From positions 1 to 54,883 of the forward strand of contig CAKZYJ010000523.1 of assembly GCA_937884755.1 (NCBI GenBank): 54,883 bases of DNA, given 5' to 3'. The position numbers were made by a program, and so were the translations under genes. This document shows positions 1-10,339 of this stretch, in pieces. Each line of letters opens with the position of its first letter. Position 1 is the first letter of the stretch. Source of the DNA: an uncultured Flammeovirgaceae bacterium (lineage in GTDB: Bacteria; Bacteroidota; Bacteroidia; Cytophagales; Cyclobacteriaceae). The notes beneath the pieces are model-generated. The model had not been told where the DNA came from, made no database searches, and was given only the letters and a program-made list of their open reading frames with translations.

Positions 1-1
1 G

Positions 2-3000
2 CCGGATGGTACGAGCGTCAACTACATCTGGAAAGAAAATGATGAACAGGGGCGAACTTTGGCGCAGGGAGACCAACCGGTCATTAGCATGCCCGTAGGT
101 GATAATCTGGTAGCATTGATTGTTGAGGACAATGATGGAGCTACCGCCAGCGATGCGGTGATGATCTACGTCGAGGCCCCGGCTAATGTACCGCCAGTGG
201 CTGATGCAGGTTTGGATCAGACGCTCATTGATATGGATAGAGATGGTAGTGAGATTGTAAGTCTGGATGGTTCGGGTTCTTCAGATACCGACGGTAGTAT
301 TGTGAGTTACGCCTGGAACTGGCCGGGAGGGGGCAGTGCTTCGGGGGGCACACCCGATGTAAATCTACCGGTTGGTACCACCACTATTACGCTGACGGTC
401 ACCGATGATCAGGGGGATACCGATACCGATCAAGTAATCATTACAGTGAACGAACCTGCTAACCAACCCCCTACTGCCGATGCAGGTACTGACCAAACGG
501 TAACTGATACCGATGGTGATGGCAGTGAAATGGTGACTTTAAACGGGTCAGCTTCAGAGGATCCTGAAGGCGAATCTCTAACTTACGAATGGAGCTGGTC
601 GGGTGGGGGCAGTGCTTCGGGTGAAAGTCCCGAAGTGACCTTGCCCGTGGGCGAGACTATTATTACGCTGACGGTGTCTGATTCAGAGAATGCTACGGAT
701 ACAGATCAGGTGACTATCGAGGTAACAGCCGCTCCTCTTCCCGAGTTTACGTTGTCTTCTACCAGTATCGTTATTAATGAAGATTTTACCAACCAGCCAC
801 AGGTAGAAGCACAACTCAAGGACGATAATCAGGAAGTTAGTTTCAGTATAGATCCCCCAACACTAGATTTTGCGACGCTAACTGCCGATAATTCTAACGG
901 TATATATGTGATAGCTGCTAGACCTCATCGGATTGGTATGGCTGATCTGGTAGTAAGAGCTACTAGTGCCATTAACCAAACCTATGAACAACCGCTAAAG
1001 GTAGAAGTAAAAGCAGTGAATGATCCACCTTCGTTCAGGATTTCAGATGATGAGGTTATAATTACTGCCAATAGTGGCCTACAAACTGTACCTAATTTTG
1101 TAACTGATATCGTTCCTGGACCTCCCGAAGCCATAGATGAAAGTGATCAAATTTTAAGTTTTACAGTAGAAGTAAGCAATCCTGGTTTGTTCGCCGAACC
1201 ACCAGTAATTAACTCCGACGGCACGCTAACCTATCGAACAGCCGAGGATCAGGTCGGAACCTCAGATATACGGGTTAGGCTTACTGATAACGGAGGGGGC
1301 AATAATACCAGCGAGGAGGAAACTTTCATCATGGCCGTAGCGTCACCTCAAGCATCTAACCTCAGATTACTGGGAAATACTGTTTTAGAAAACCAGGATG
1401 TAGGAACCTTAGTAGGTACACTAGACGCCAGAGGATTAGGGATTAGATATTCGCTCACTGACGGGACTTTAGACAATGCTGATTTTAGTATTTCTGATCG
1501 TAATAAAATCGTAACAAATAAAGTATTTGATTTTGAAGAACGGTCGACATACCAAATTGAAGTCGAAGCCAGAAGTTTTCTGGCAGCGCCGACAACAGAG
1601 CGGTTTACAATAGAAATTGGTAATCTAGAAGAGCCGCCTACACAAATTGAGTTAGACAACGATGAATTTGAAGAGAATGTGGATATGGGAACGGTTATTG
1701 GCCGATTCTCAACTACCGGAGGGGCTATCCCATCGGATGACATAGTTTACACGCTGCTATCAGGTGGTGATGACTTCAGTATTGTAGGGAATGAGCTACA
1801 AACGGTGAGAAACTTTGACTACGAAACTGATCCCGAACAATACGCTATCGAGGTACAGGCACAAGGTGATGGTACGATTTCGCGTGAGTTTACTATTACT
1901 TTGGAAGATGTAGACGAATCTGTTCCACCTACCATTATATCGTTACCTGATAATGAAGTTGCCGAAGGAGAAGCTGGAGCGACAGTGGGTACTTTCTCTT
2001 CCGATGGCACGGCACCAGTTACGTTCAATCTGGTAAATGGCGAGGGGGCGGCTGATAACGATAAATTTACATTGGATGGTGCTACATTAAAAACCGCAGT
2101 AGCACTAGATTTTGAAGATGAAGCAGTTGCCGATGGACTTTCTATTCGCGTTGAAGCTTCCAATGGAAAAGGTGCTTTTTCTGAATCCTTTGCAATAGAA
2201 GTAACCAATGTGGCTGAGCCACCAGGTTTGCCAACCCTAACTCCTGCGCAAGGAAGTGAATTAATAGTGATAGAAAATGCAGCAGTAGGCACTGTAGTGG
2301 GCACTCTATCAGCTGAGAATACCGGGCCAACCCCAATCACCTTTTCATTAATCGGTAACAACAACAATAACGATTTCTTTACTATTGATGGCAATGAGCT
2401 CAAGATAGCCAAGTCGCCCGATTTTGAACAGGAGACTTCTCTTGATGTGGAGGTGCGAGCCTCCAATCCCGATGGTGATGGCCCTTCTGAACAATTCACG
2501 ATTAATGTGTCTAATGTAGAAGAGCCTCCCACTAGTATCACATTGAGTAATAATAGAGTAGTTGAAAATAGTGTTGGTATCTCTGTTGGAACACTGGATG
2601 CAGAAGGAGGCCCTGGGCCATTTACCTTTTCTTTGGTTGGGAATAATAATGATAATGCACTATTCACAATTGAAGGGAATGAACTCAAAACTCAAGTCGC
2701 GCTGGATTTTGAGGGTAAGTCTAGCTTGACGGTTGAAGTGCAAGCTAGCAATGATGGAAGCACTACTGAAAAATTTACTATTAATGTCACTAATGCTGAA
2801 GAACCACCTACTGACATTACCTTGACTTCTAACTCAGTAAATGAAAATGAGCCAAAAAATACGCCAATCGGAAGGTTATTAGCTGTAGGAGGAAGTGTAA
2901 CTAATCCGAGGTTTCAGTTTGCGGAAGGAAATAATGACAACGAATTATTTCGTCTTAGTGGAAGTCAGCTACGCACCAACGAGATATTTGATAGAGAAAC

Positions 3001-5860
3001 TAAAGCATCTTACCGAGTCAGAATTCGAGCAATCGGAGACGGAAGTTTTGCTAAAGACCTCACTATCATAATTTCTAATGTAAACGATGCACCAGAAATC
3101 TCAATCACAGAAGACCGAGTCTTTTTTGCGGAAGGAGATGATCCGGTAAAAATCCTTCCTGATGTTGGAGTAAAAGATGTAGATAATCCTACTTTGAGCC
3201 GTGCCGTTCTACGATTTACAAGAGAATACATAAGAGAAGAGGACGAATTGATTACTGATGCCGATCATCAGTGGAACAACAATCAAGGTAGATTAACTAT
3301 TAATGGACCTGTCTCACTTTCTGATTTACAGACAGTACTCCGCAATGTGCGTTATAGGAATAACAAAACGATCAATCCAACTTCTTCTACCCGAGAAGTA
3401 GAAGTGGTGGTTAACGATGGGGCTTTAAATAGTGATACGAGACGTGTATTAATCTTGGTAGACAATCCTAATGTACCTCCCAGCCTGACAGACTTTAATA
3501 GCGAAGTATCTGAAGATCAATCGTTAACGCTATTAGCTAGCATTTTTGAGGAAAATTACGAAGACATTGACAATACTTTTCCGAATAAAATTTATATCAG
3601 GTCAGCTCCAACAGAAGGCGTGCTTACCGCTGATGGCACGGCAATAACTAATGCCCTGATTCTGGATAATCGTCCTGATGGCTACCTCGTGGATTTTTCG
3701 GAAGTAGAGGATTTAACCTTCACTCCTTCAGAGAATTTTAATGGCGAAGATCTATTCCGGTGGACAGTGGCCGATGAATCAAATTTTGGGAACGAAGCAG
3801 AAGCCAAGATTACTGTAATTCCAGTCAATGACCCTCCGGAAGCTTTAGTGCCCGAGCAGTTAACCGCTCAGGAAAACAGAGAAACGACCTTGTCTGATAT
3901 AGTGTTTTCGGAAGTTGATGATGATAAACTTTTACTGACGCTTTCGGTCAGTGACGGCTATTTAACGGTTAATCAGTCTCTGTTCAGTACGGTCTCCATT
4001 CTAGATGAAGATGATAACGGAATTAAGCGCCTGCAGGCCTCCGGTAATGCTACCGACTTAAATACACTAATAGAAGGTATCAACTATATCTCGAATCAGA
4101 ATCCGGCTACGGAAGATGCACTAACGCTTCAGTTAAGTGATAGTCCTTCCAATACAACTGGTTCATTTAGCCTGGATGAAACGATTGCAATAGTGATTGT
4201 TCCCGTCAATGATGAACCTATATTGTCGGGAGTAGAGGAATCTCCTATTGCCTACGAGGAAAATGGAGAACCGGTGCTAATAACTGAAACATTAGAAATA
4301 TTTGATGAAGAAGAAGACCCCGTAGCCAAAGCCACCTTAACTATTGTAGATGCTCAAGAAGGGGATGAATTATTACTCAGTGGGAATGGAATACAGTCTT
4401 CATTCAGTGAGAACACGCTTCTATTGGAAGGGGAAGCATCTTTATCAGACTATCAAGAGGCAATTCGATCAGTGCAGTTCTTCAGTACTGATGATAACCC
4501 CAATCCAACTGAACGACTCATCGAGATACAGGTAGCTGACGCTAATCAAGCACTTAGTAATGTAGTAAGTCGTGCAGTGGTTATCACAGCAGTTGATGAT
4601 ACCACCGAAATAGCTCAGCTTGCCCAGGAGGCATTCTATATCATTGGTACCGAGGAATTAGCATTATTTGAGCAGGCGCTAATTCTCGATCCCGATGACG
4701 AAATATTGAGTAGCTTAGTTATTCGGTTCCAAGATGAATTGTATGTCCCTGATTTAGATAATCTAGTCATCCCTATCGAGTCAAATTTAACTGTAGGTTG
4801 GAATGATGAAACTGGTGTGCTTGAAATTAGCGGAGATGGCACACTGGAAGAATATCAGCTTGTATTGCAATCTATTCTTTATCGTTATGCTGGTAACGAA
4901 GAAGCAGAGAAGCTTTTAACAATTACAACTACTACCAGTGCAGGAGTTACAAGCCAAACCAATCAACGAATTCGTATTGTCTTTAATCAGGCTCCACAAA
5001 TAACTAACCTCACGATAGAAGCCAATAGTGGTCAGGTTCGTCAATTTACCGCCAGCGACTTCCTGAATGCTTATTCTGATCCGGATAACTTTCCAACCGT
5101 CGATAACTTTGAAGCAATCAGAATATTATCGCTACCTCAGGCGGGCCAGCTACGAATGGATGAAGAAATAATCACGATAGATGAATTAGGAGACTTCGGT
5201 CTTCTTATTACCCGCGATGATATTTCATCATTAAGCTACGTAATACCTACCAATGAAACCGAAGCCGACCAGTTTAGCTGGAATGCTACCGACGGAGCCG
5301 AGTTTGCTGAACAGAACGCGACCGTAGCTATCAATATAAAGCTATTGTCAGTCGAGCTGACTAGCGGAGTTGAAGAGGTCTGTTTAGGGCTGCCAGTTGA
5401 TCTGACTGCCACTGTAGAGGGTGGAACCGCTCCATTCACCTACCAGTGGACCTGCGATCAAGCTGAATGTGGAATTGTAGGAAGTACCGATGAAGTGACG
5501 GCTACACCTATGGAGAGCGGGAGCTACCAGGTAATCGTTACCGACGTTAACGGTATTCAGGTTAGCAACTCTATTTCTGTGGTGGTTAGTGCTTGCGATG
5601 TGGTGATTCCTACCGGTTTTACTCCTAATGGTGATAATATCAACGATACTTGGGAGTTGCAGAATATTAATACCTTTGAGCAGAGGATAGTAGAAGTATA
5701 CGACCGGTACGGCCATCGAGTGTTCTTCTCTGAAACGTACAATACTGCCTGGGATGGATCTTACCAGGGAAAGAGTCTGCCAACGGGGACATACTACTAC
5801 CGGGTAGATTTAAACAATGGTGAAAAAAGCTACCAGGGCCAGGTAACGATCTTAAAGTAA
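2..5860 (+). CDS. Giant multidomain cell-surface protein with T9SS/gliding C-terminal domain (5' end outside window)
   Basis: The frame is open from the first bases of the window, so the gene starts upstream; the TTG at 59 is not a real start. The visible 1,952 residues hold the tail of one PKD-type domain, two complete PKD domains (nt ~180-725, with VADAG and SGSSDTDG-type motifs), six cadherin-like repeats (nt ~1345-3095), several CSPG/cadherin-like repeats ending in VNDPP or VNDEP, an Ig/PKD-like domain with paired cysteines, and a C-terminal domain of about 85 residues beginning PTGFTPNGDNINDTWE. That last domain is the gliding motility-associated C-terminal family (CHU_C), known as a type IX secretion signal. 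The product is therefore inferred to be exported across the outer membrane and displayed or released as an adhesin-like protein. Its stop overlaps the next start (TAATG). Ligand unknown. Confidence 0.88.
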   Translation, partial: PDGTSVNYIWKENDEQGRTLAQGDQPVISMPVGDNLVALIVEDNDGATASDAVMIYVEAPANVPPVADAGLDQTLIDMDRDGSEIVSLDGSGSSDTDGSIVSYAWNWPGGGSASGGTPDVNLPVGTTTITLTVTDDQGDTDTDQVIITVNEPANQPPTADAGTDQTVTDTDGDGSEMVTLNGSASEDPEGESLTYEWSWSGGGSASGESPEVTLPVGETIITLTVSDSENATDTDQVTIEVTAAPLPEFTLSSTSIVINEDFTNQPQVEAQLKDDNQEVSFSIDPPTLDFATLTADNSNGIYVIAARPHRIGMADLVVRATSAINQTYEQPLKVEVKAVNDPPSFRISDDEVIITANSGLQTVPNFVTDIVPGPPEAIDESDQILSFTVEVSNPGLFAEPPVINSDGTLTYRTAEDQVGTSDIRVRLTDNGGGNNTSEEETFIMAVASPQASNLRLLGNTVLENQDVGTLVGTLDARGLGIRYSLTDGTLDNADFSISDRNKIVTNKVFDFEERSTYQIEVEARSFLAAPTTERFTIEIGNLEEPPTQIELDNDEFEENVDMGTVIGRFSTTGGAIPSDDIVYTLLSGGDDFSIVGNELQTVRNFDYETDPEQYAIEVQAQGDGTISREFTITLEDVDESVPPTIISLPDNEVAEGEAGATVGTFSSDGTAPVTFNLVNGEGAADNDKFTLDGATLKTAVALDFEDEAVADGLSIRVEASNGKGAFSESFAIEVTNVAEPPGLPTLTPAQGSELIVIENAAVGTVVGTLSAENTGPTPITFSLIGNNNNNDFFTIDGNELKIAKSPDFEQETSLDVEVRASNPDGDGPSEQFTINVSNVEEPPTSITLSNNRVVENSVGISVGTLDAEGGPGPFTFSLVGNNNDNALFTIEGNELKTQVALDFEGKSSLTVEVQASNDGSTTEKFTINVTNAEEPPTDITLTSNSVNENEPKNTPIGRLLAVGGSVTNPRFQFAEGNNDNELFRLSGSQLRTNEIFDRETKASYRVRIRAIGDGSFAKDLTIIISNVNDAPEISITEDRVFFAEGDDPVKILPDVGVKDVDNPTLSRAVLRFTREYIREEDELITDADHQWNNNQGRLTINGPVSLSDLQTVLRNVRYRNNKTINPTSSTREVEVVVNDGALNSDTRRVLILVDNPNVPPSLTDFNSEVSEDQSLTLLASIFEENYEDIDNTFPNKIYIRSAPTEGVLTADGTAITNALILDNRPDGYLVDFSEVEDLTFTPSENFNGEDLFRWTVADESNFGNEAEAKITVIPVNDPPEALVPEQLTAQENRETTLSDIVFSEVDDDKLLLTLSVSDGYLTVNQSLFSTVSILDEDDNGIKRLQASGNATDLNTLIEGINYISNQNPATEDALTLQLSDSPSNTTGSFSLDETIAIVIVPVNDEPILSGVEESPIAYEENGEPVLITETLEIFDEEEDPVAKATLTIVDAQEGDELLLSGNGIQSSFSENTLLLEGEASLSDYQEAIRSVQFFSTDDNPNPTERLIEIQVADANQALSNVVSRAVVITAVDDTTEIAQLAQEAFYIIGTEELALFEQALILDPDDEILSSLVIRFQDELYVPDLDNLVIPIESNLTVGWNDETGVLEISGDGTLEEYQLVLQSILYRYAGNEEAEKLLTITTTTSAGVTSQTNQRIRIVFNQAPQITNLTIEANSGQVRQFTASDFLNAYSDPDNFPTVDNFEAIRILSLPQAGQLRMDEEIITIDELGDFGLLITRDDISSLSYVIPTNETEADQFSWNATDGAEFAEQNATVAINIKLLSVELTSGVEEVCLGLPVDLTATVEGGTAPFTYQWTCDQAECGIVGSTDEVTATPMESGSYQVIVTDVNGIQVSNSISVVVSACDVVIPTGFTPNGDNINDTWELQNINTFEQRIVEVYDRYGHRVFFSETYNTAWDGSYQGKSLPTGTYYYRVDLNNGEKSYQGQVTILK
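1345..3095 (+). repeat. Six tandem cadherin-like repeats within the first surface protein
   Basis: Within the coding sequence, a unit of roughly 93-100 codons recurs six times. Each unit has an ENxxxGTxVG start, a central FSLxGxNNDNxxFTIxGNEL stretch, a DFE/DxE motif and an FTIxVxNVEEPP end. The pattern matches cadherin-type beta-sandwich repeats, whose acidic motifs usually bind Ca2+. Nucleotide identity between units looks moderate, so this is an old internal duplication rather than a recent tandem array. Confidence 0.75.
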
Positions 5861-8800
5861 TGCAAAAGCCTATTTTTTTAACGTATTTCGGCTGTCTGTG
5901 CGGTTTTGTGAGCTTACTTTTTCATACCGCGAGTGCCCAGAGCCTAACCAATATTGAAGATAATGCCCTCACGTTCACTGAGGGACAGGAGCCGATCCAG
6001 CTTACTGAGAACGTTAAGGTGAATGGTAATACGCCTATCAATTACGCGGTAGTAGCATTTGAAGCAGGTTACGTGGCTGATGAAGATACACTACTGTATT
6101 CAGGGGCGGAGAACGTCTTCTCAGTATTTGATGAAGAAAGCGGCCGATTATACCTGCTGAGCTATCCGGCAGGAACCTCACTGAGCGGGGCTGACATGCA
6201 AACCGCACTTCGTTCGGTGTTTTACCAAAACACGAACATCGCTCAGCCCGAACCGCAACGAAGAACGGTCTCTATGACTGTTTACAACCAAAACGATGCG
6301 GCTAGCAATTCACTATCCCGCAATATTAATATTCTTCAGGAGAGTGACCCTCCTCTGTTGCGGAGCACAGCAAATGCTCCGGTAGTGGTGTTTACGATAG
6401 TGAGCCCCCAAGCGGTAGCTCAGGACGTAGTACTAACCGATCCAGACGATGATTTTATTATCAGAGCTGAGATTACCGATACTGATTTCGAGGAGGGGGA
6501 TGTATTGTTTTACCAGGCACCGCCTTCAAGCCCAATTTCTGCTGTGAATGAGGGGCTTAGAAGGTTAGTATTAACAGGTAGAGCTACTAAAGCGCAGTAC
6601 CAGGAAGCTTTAAGAAATGTATTCATTGTGAACAACCTTTTTACCCGAGGCCTTGACCCGGAGAAGAAAAGGTCTATCTTAATTCGGGTGTTTGATGAAA
6701 ACAACCTCGCCAGCCGGAATCTTCAGCGTGATATCATCGTAAGGGGCATTGCCCCAGTGCAGACTCCCCCCAGCGTAGTTGACCTAGCCGTTAACACTGA
6801 GCAAAATCAGGTATTCAATTTTAGCCAACAGCAGTTTGCTCAGGCTTATAACGATCAGCAAGAACCTCAGCTCGAGTCTATACGAATACTTTCACTGCCT
6901 GATCACGGATTGCTAAGTTTGAACGGTGAAGTTATTGACGCCAATTTTGTAGTAGTGGATGAGGGTATCATTAACCGAAGTGATCTTAATCAACTAGCCT
7001 ATACCCCTGATCCGGGATTCTTTGGCAGCGATCAGTTTGAGTGGAATGCTTCGGACGGAATTGATCTGGCTGCCAACCCAGCTTACGTTACTATATCGGT
7101 TAAGCAGGCCCCGGTATTGCTATCACTCTCTGTACCGCCCTCGGCTGAAGTAGATGAAGATGGAGCTACTGTGTTACCGCCTATCTTAGTAGAAGCTTCG
7201 GCTTCACTGACACTAAACGTAGAACTGACTGTACAGAACGGTCAGCTTTCTCTCAACTCTGCTTTGCTATCTCTAGTGAATGGGTTAAGCAGTGGAAGCC
7301 GTACTCATGATGATGACGATGACGGTGATAGCAGTAACGATAATGATGACGACGATGATGATGAAGATGAGAAGGAAAATGGTGGTGGGGATAAGAACAA
7401 AGGGAGAGGTGGCTCAGAGGAACAGAAGCAGAATAACAGCGATCTGGCTTTTTCTGTTATTAGCTCAGTAGTTCGGTATTTACTTAGCGGCATACAGTAT
7501 CAGCCCGATGAAAATGTGGTCGGTAGTGATCAGTTGAGTGTGGTAGTAAGGTCACTCGATGAACGGGAAGAAGGTATAATGAATATTACCATCGTTCCGG
7601 TTGACGATCCCATTTTACTGTCCAATATAGAGGTCGATACGTTGGTATATCAGGAGAACAGCCCACCGGCAACGATTACCAACGAAATCGCGTTGAGTGA
7701 TCCTGACGGTGTTACCATCGTGCGGTCAGCAACCATTACGGTACCTGAAGGACTGTCCGAAGAAGATCAGATAACTTATACGTTGATTGCCGGAGTATCC
7801 GCAGAGCAAATTGAAAACCAGGTACAGTTTTCCGGGGAAGGTAGTCTGGAGCAGTATCAATCCATTTTTCGGTCAGTGGCCTACGAAAATAGCAGTGAAG
7901 CCCCATTGACCACGTTCCTTACATTTGAGTTTCAAGCCCTTGATGAGAACGATAGTGTGAGCAACCTGGTTTCTCGTACCCTTGTGGTGGTGCCGGTGGA
8001 CGATAGCACTGTTTTATCTACTTCCGAGCCCGAAATTCTGAATTATGTGCTGAGAAGTGGGGAAATACCCATTCATTCTACGGTACTACTTTCAGATGTA
8101 GACAGTGATAGTCTGACTCGCCTAACGGTAGCGTTTGAGACTAGCTACAATGCGGCTTTAGATACAATTCTGGTAGATGTTTCGGCAGAGCAATCGGTTA
8201 GTTGGGATGATGGAAACGGTATTCTGGAAGTGACCGGAAAAAACTCTTTAGCCATCTATCAAACTATAATCCGTTCGCTACGCTTTCGCTACAGTGCCAA
8301 CGAAGGACAACCCAACCGACGAATACTTTTACAAGTTTTCAATGATGATACACCCAGTAATATACTCACCCGAACTGTCCAGATCATTGAAAACGCTCGC
8401 CCTCTACTTTCCGACTTTCAAAAGAAAGTTGTACAGAGCGACTCATTAATCTTTTCTCTGGAGGACTTTCTTGGTAATTACAATGATCCAGATGATTTTC
8501 CCAACGAAGGACAGTTCAGTAGCTTACGAATTGTCTCTCTCCCTACCCAGGGAGTTTTGTCTATGGGCGATGATACCATTAAGGCAGATGAGATTGATTC
8601 TCGAGTCGGAGGATTCTTCCTTAATGCAGAAAATATCAGCCAACTTCAGTACCGGCCAAACCCTGATTACGTAGGAGAGGATACTTTTAGTTGGAATGCT
8701 TTTGATGGAGCCGAGCTGGCGGAAAACAGTGCCATGGTAGAGCTTACTATTGTACCCGGACTTACTATCTCAGTAACCGACTCAGTGACGATCTGCCCCG

Positions 8801-9291
8801 GCGAAACAACCGAACTTACCGTGGAAGTACTCACTGGCGACGAACCATTCACCTATTCCTGGTCCTGCGACCGAGAGGACTGTCGGATTAATTCTGCTGT
8901 AAACGGAACGGCTATTATCGTCTCTCCGATAGAGTCTACCAACTATATTATTTGGGTTGGAGGGGCTGAAGGATTAGATAGTGTACAGGATACTATTGCC
9001 ATTACGGTTCGCGATTGTTCGGATGTAGATCCGGAGATTCCCTCGGCTTTCACTCCGAATGAGGATAATATTAACGATCAGTGGGAATTTCCCAATGCTG
9101 TGATTTTTACGAGAATACAGCTGAGAGTGTATAATCGTTATGGGCAAACGGTGTTTGAAAGTGCCAACTATCAAAATAACTGGGACGGAACTTACGAGGG
9201 AAATAACCTTCCGGTGGGTACGTATTACTATACCGTTCTGGCTGATCCTGGAGCTAAAGAATATACTGGAACAGTAACCTTGTTACGATGA
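5860..9291 (+). CDS. Second multidomain surface protein with T9SS/gliding C-terminal domain
   Basis: The 1,143-residue product starts with a Sec signal peptide (hydrophobic run ending HTASAQS). It continues with repeated CSPG/cadherin-like modules and an Ig/PKD-like domain containing a WSCDxxxC motif, and ends in a CHU_C type IX sorting domain (PSAFTPNEDNINDQWE to the end). The last ~450 residues align by eye, module for module, with the end of the preceding protein, so the two are tandem paralogues. A loop that reads SILDEDDNGI in the first protein is replaced here by a strongly acidic insert (nt ~7307-7440). The start overlaps the upstream stop by one base, and the stop overlaps the next ATG (ATGATGA), indicating translational coupling. 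Likely exported and surface-attached; partner unknown. Confidence 0.88.
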   Translation: MQKPIFLTYFGCLCGFVSLLFHTASAQSLTNIEDNALTFTEGQEPIQLTENVKVNGNTPINYAVVAFEAGYVADEDTLLYSGAENVFSVFDEESGRLYLLSYPAGTSLSGADMQTALRSVFYQNTNIAQPEPQRRTVSMTVYNQNDAASNSLSRNINILQESDPPLLRSTANAPVVVFTIVSPQAVAQDVVLTDPDDDFIIRAEITDTDFEEGDVLFYQAPPSSPISAVNEGLRRLVLTGRATKAQYQEALRNVFIVNNLFTRGLDPEKKRSILIRVFDENNLASRNLQRDIIVRGIAPVQTPPSVVDLAVNTEQNQVFNFSQQQFAQAYNDQQEPQLESIRILSLPDHGLLSLNGEVIDANFVVVDEGIINRSDLNQLAYTPDPGFFGSDQFEWNASDGIDLAANPAYVTISVKQAPVLLSLSVPPSAEVDEDGATVLPPILVEASASLTLNVELTVQNGQLSLNSALLSLVNGLSSGSRTHDDDDDGDSSNDNDDDDDDEDEKENGGGDKNKGRGGSEEQKQNNSDLAFSVISSVVRYLLSGIQYQPDENVVGSDQLSVVVRSLDEREEGIMNITIVPVDDPILLSNIEVDTLVYQENSPPATITNEIALSDPDGVTIVRSATITVPEGLSEEDQITYTLIAGVSAEQIENQVQFSGEGSLEQYQSIFRSVAYENSSEAPLTTFLTFEFQALDENDSVSNLVSRTLVVVPVDDSTVLSTSEPEILNYVLRSGEIPIHSTVLLSDVDSDSLTRLTVAFETSYNAALDTILVDVSAEQSVSWDDGNGILEVTGKNSLAIYQTIIRSLRFRYSANEGQPNRRILLQVFNDDTPSNILTRTVQIIENARPLLSDFQKKVVQSDSLIFSLEDFLGNYNDPDDFPNEGQFSSLRIVSLPTQGVLSMGDDTIKADEIDSRVGGFFLNAENISQLQYRPNPDYVGEDTFSWNAFDGAELAENSAMVELTIVPGLTISVTDSVTICPGETTELTVEVLTGDEPFTYSWSCDREDCRINSAVNGTAIIVSPIESTNYIIWVGGAEGLDSVQDTIAITVRDCSDVDPEIPSAFTPNEDNINDQWEFPNAVIFTRIQLRVYNRYGQTVFESANYQNNWDGTYEGNNLPVGTYYYTVLADPGAKEYTGTVTLLR
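7307..7440 (+). repeat. Asp-rich GAT/GAC low-complexity insert inside a beta-sandwich repeat
   Basis: About 45 codons dominated by GAT and GAC (runs of 5 and 6 Asp) followed by a Gly/Lys/Glu/Gln-rich tail. It sits in a loop between two predicted strands of a CSPG/cadherin-like module. Triplet-repeat expansion is the likely origin, and Ca2+ binding or a flexible linker is a plausible effect. It generates spurious antisense Ser-rich frames. Confidence 0.7.
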
Positions 9292-10322
9292 TGAAAAAGC
9301 TTTACATACTATTTATTCTGGCCTTTTTTGCCGCCAATATGCTGCCCGTCGCCAGTAGTTCAGGGCAGCAGCTGTTTCGCCTTACTCAATATTTTAATAA
9401 TCCGATGGCCATCAATCCGGCTACTACCGGTATTGAAGGGTTTATGGATGTAAAGATTGGCTACCGTCAGCAGTGGTCGGGGGTGGATGGTGCACCAGAA
9501 ACCTATTATCTAAGCATTCACTCTCCGCTAAGATCTAATCAATCCCAAGCCAGCTACCGCAACAATGCACTTCGAATCAGTAATCCATCCTTGTACGATC
9601 AACTCGATGGACCGCAGGGATACAGCCCGAGTCGGGTAAAACACGGAGTGGGCGGTTACGTTATTAGCGACTCACAAGGTATATTTGCTCAAACTTCTGG
9701 ATTTCTTTCTTATGCTTCTCACCTTTTAGTAGGTGAAAAATTGCGGCTCTCGTTAGGTGTTTCGGCAGGTATCAATAACCAACGGATTGATGTTTCTCAG
9801 GTGACCGTGATCGACCCTAACGATCCTACGTTCATCGCCTACGGCAATCAGCAAAGGCAAACCACCGATTTCGATGTAAATGCGGGATTGTTTCTGTACA
9901 ATGATTTATTCTACGTAGGTTATTCAGCCGCTCGTATTTTTCAGAATAACCTGTACAACGATAGCGAAATTTCTGCTCAGCAACAGCTTACTCATTTCGG
10001 GATGCTTGGTTTCCGCCTCAATCTATCAGAAACTTTGATGCTGATGCCAGGGGCCTTTGTCGCTACCGATGGAGCTAATCCTCTCACCTACGATGTAGGA
10101 GCCCGCCTGAAAGTGCAGGATTTATTCTGGTTTGGAGCATCTTACCGGAATAATAATACCGTAGCTGGTATGGCTGGCGTGTCCATCAACAATACCTTTA
10201 ACATCAGCTATTCCTACGATTATGGTTTATCAGGAATCAATAATATGGAGGCAGGTATTCACGAAGTTGCGTTGGGTTTAACACTATTCAACACCCGGCA
10301 AGTAGCTCCATATCTGTGGTAA
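9288..10322 (+). CDS. PorP/SprF family type IX secretion system membrane protein
   Basis: The 344-residue protein has an N-terminal signal sequence (hydrophobic run to ASSSGQQ). It then shows the family's opening LFRLTQYFNNPMAINPATTG followed by alternating amphipathic strands typical of the 14-strand PorP/SprF barrel-like outer-membrane proteins. Family members are needed for secretion or surface attachment of particular CHU_C-domain substrates, and they are normally encoded directly beside those substrates, as here. Start choice: the first of two adjacent ATGs overlapping the upstream TGA. The gene is co-transcribed with the two large surface proteins and the OmpA protein, so it is inferred to be their dedicated outer-membrane partner. 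Confidence 0.9.
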   Translation: MMKKLYILFILAFFAANMLPVASSSGQQLFRLTQYFNNPMAINPATTGIEGFMDVKIGYRQQWSGVDGAPETYYLSIHSPLRSNQSQASYRNNALRISNPSLYDQLDGPQGYSPSRVKHGVGGYVISDSQGIFAQTSGFLSYASHLLVGEKLRLSLGVSAGINNQRIDVSQVTVIDPNDPTFIAYGNQQRQTTDFDVNAGLFLYNDLFYVGYSAARIFQNNLYNDSEISAQQQLTHFGMLGFRLNLSETLMLMPGAFVATDGANPLTYDVGARLKVQDLFWFGASYRNNNTVAGMAGVSINNTFNISYSYDYGLSGINNMEAGIHEVALGLTLFNTRQVAPYLW

Positions 10323-10339
10323 TTTTAAGCAATTGACTT

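Noticed and set aside
1345-3095. CRISPR or tandem DNA repeat array
   Set aside because: The repetition is at protein level with ~280-base units and moderate DNA identity inside one coding frame.
1348-3231. Long antisense Ser-rich frames (for example 1819-2688 and 1348-1743, - strand)
   Set aside because: They mirror the Asp/Asn/Glu-rich cadherin repeats on the other strand, have no start signals or recognisable domains, and conflict with a clear coding frame.
7305-7493. Ser-rich protein encoded antisense to the Asp-rich insert
   Set aside because: It is simply the complement of GAT/GAC repeats and has no independent support.
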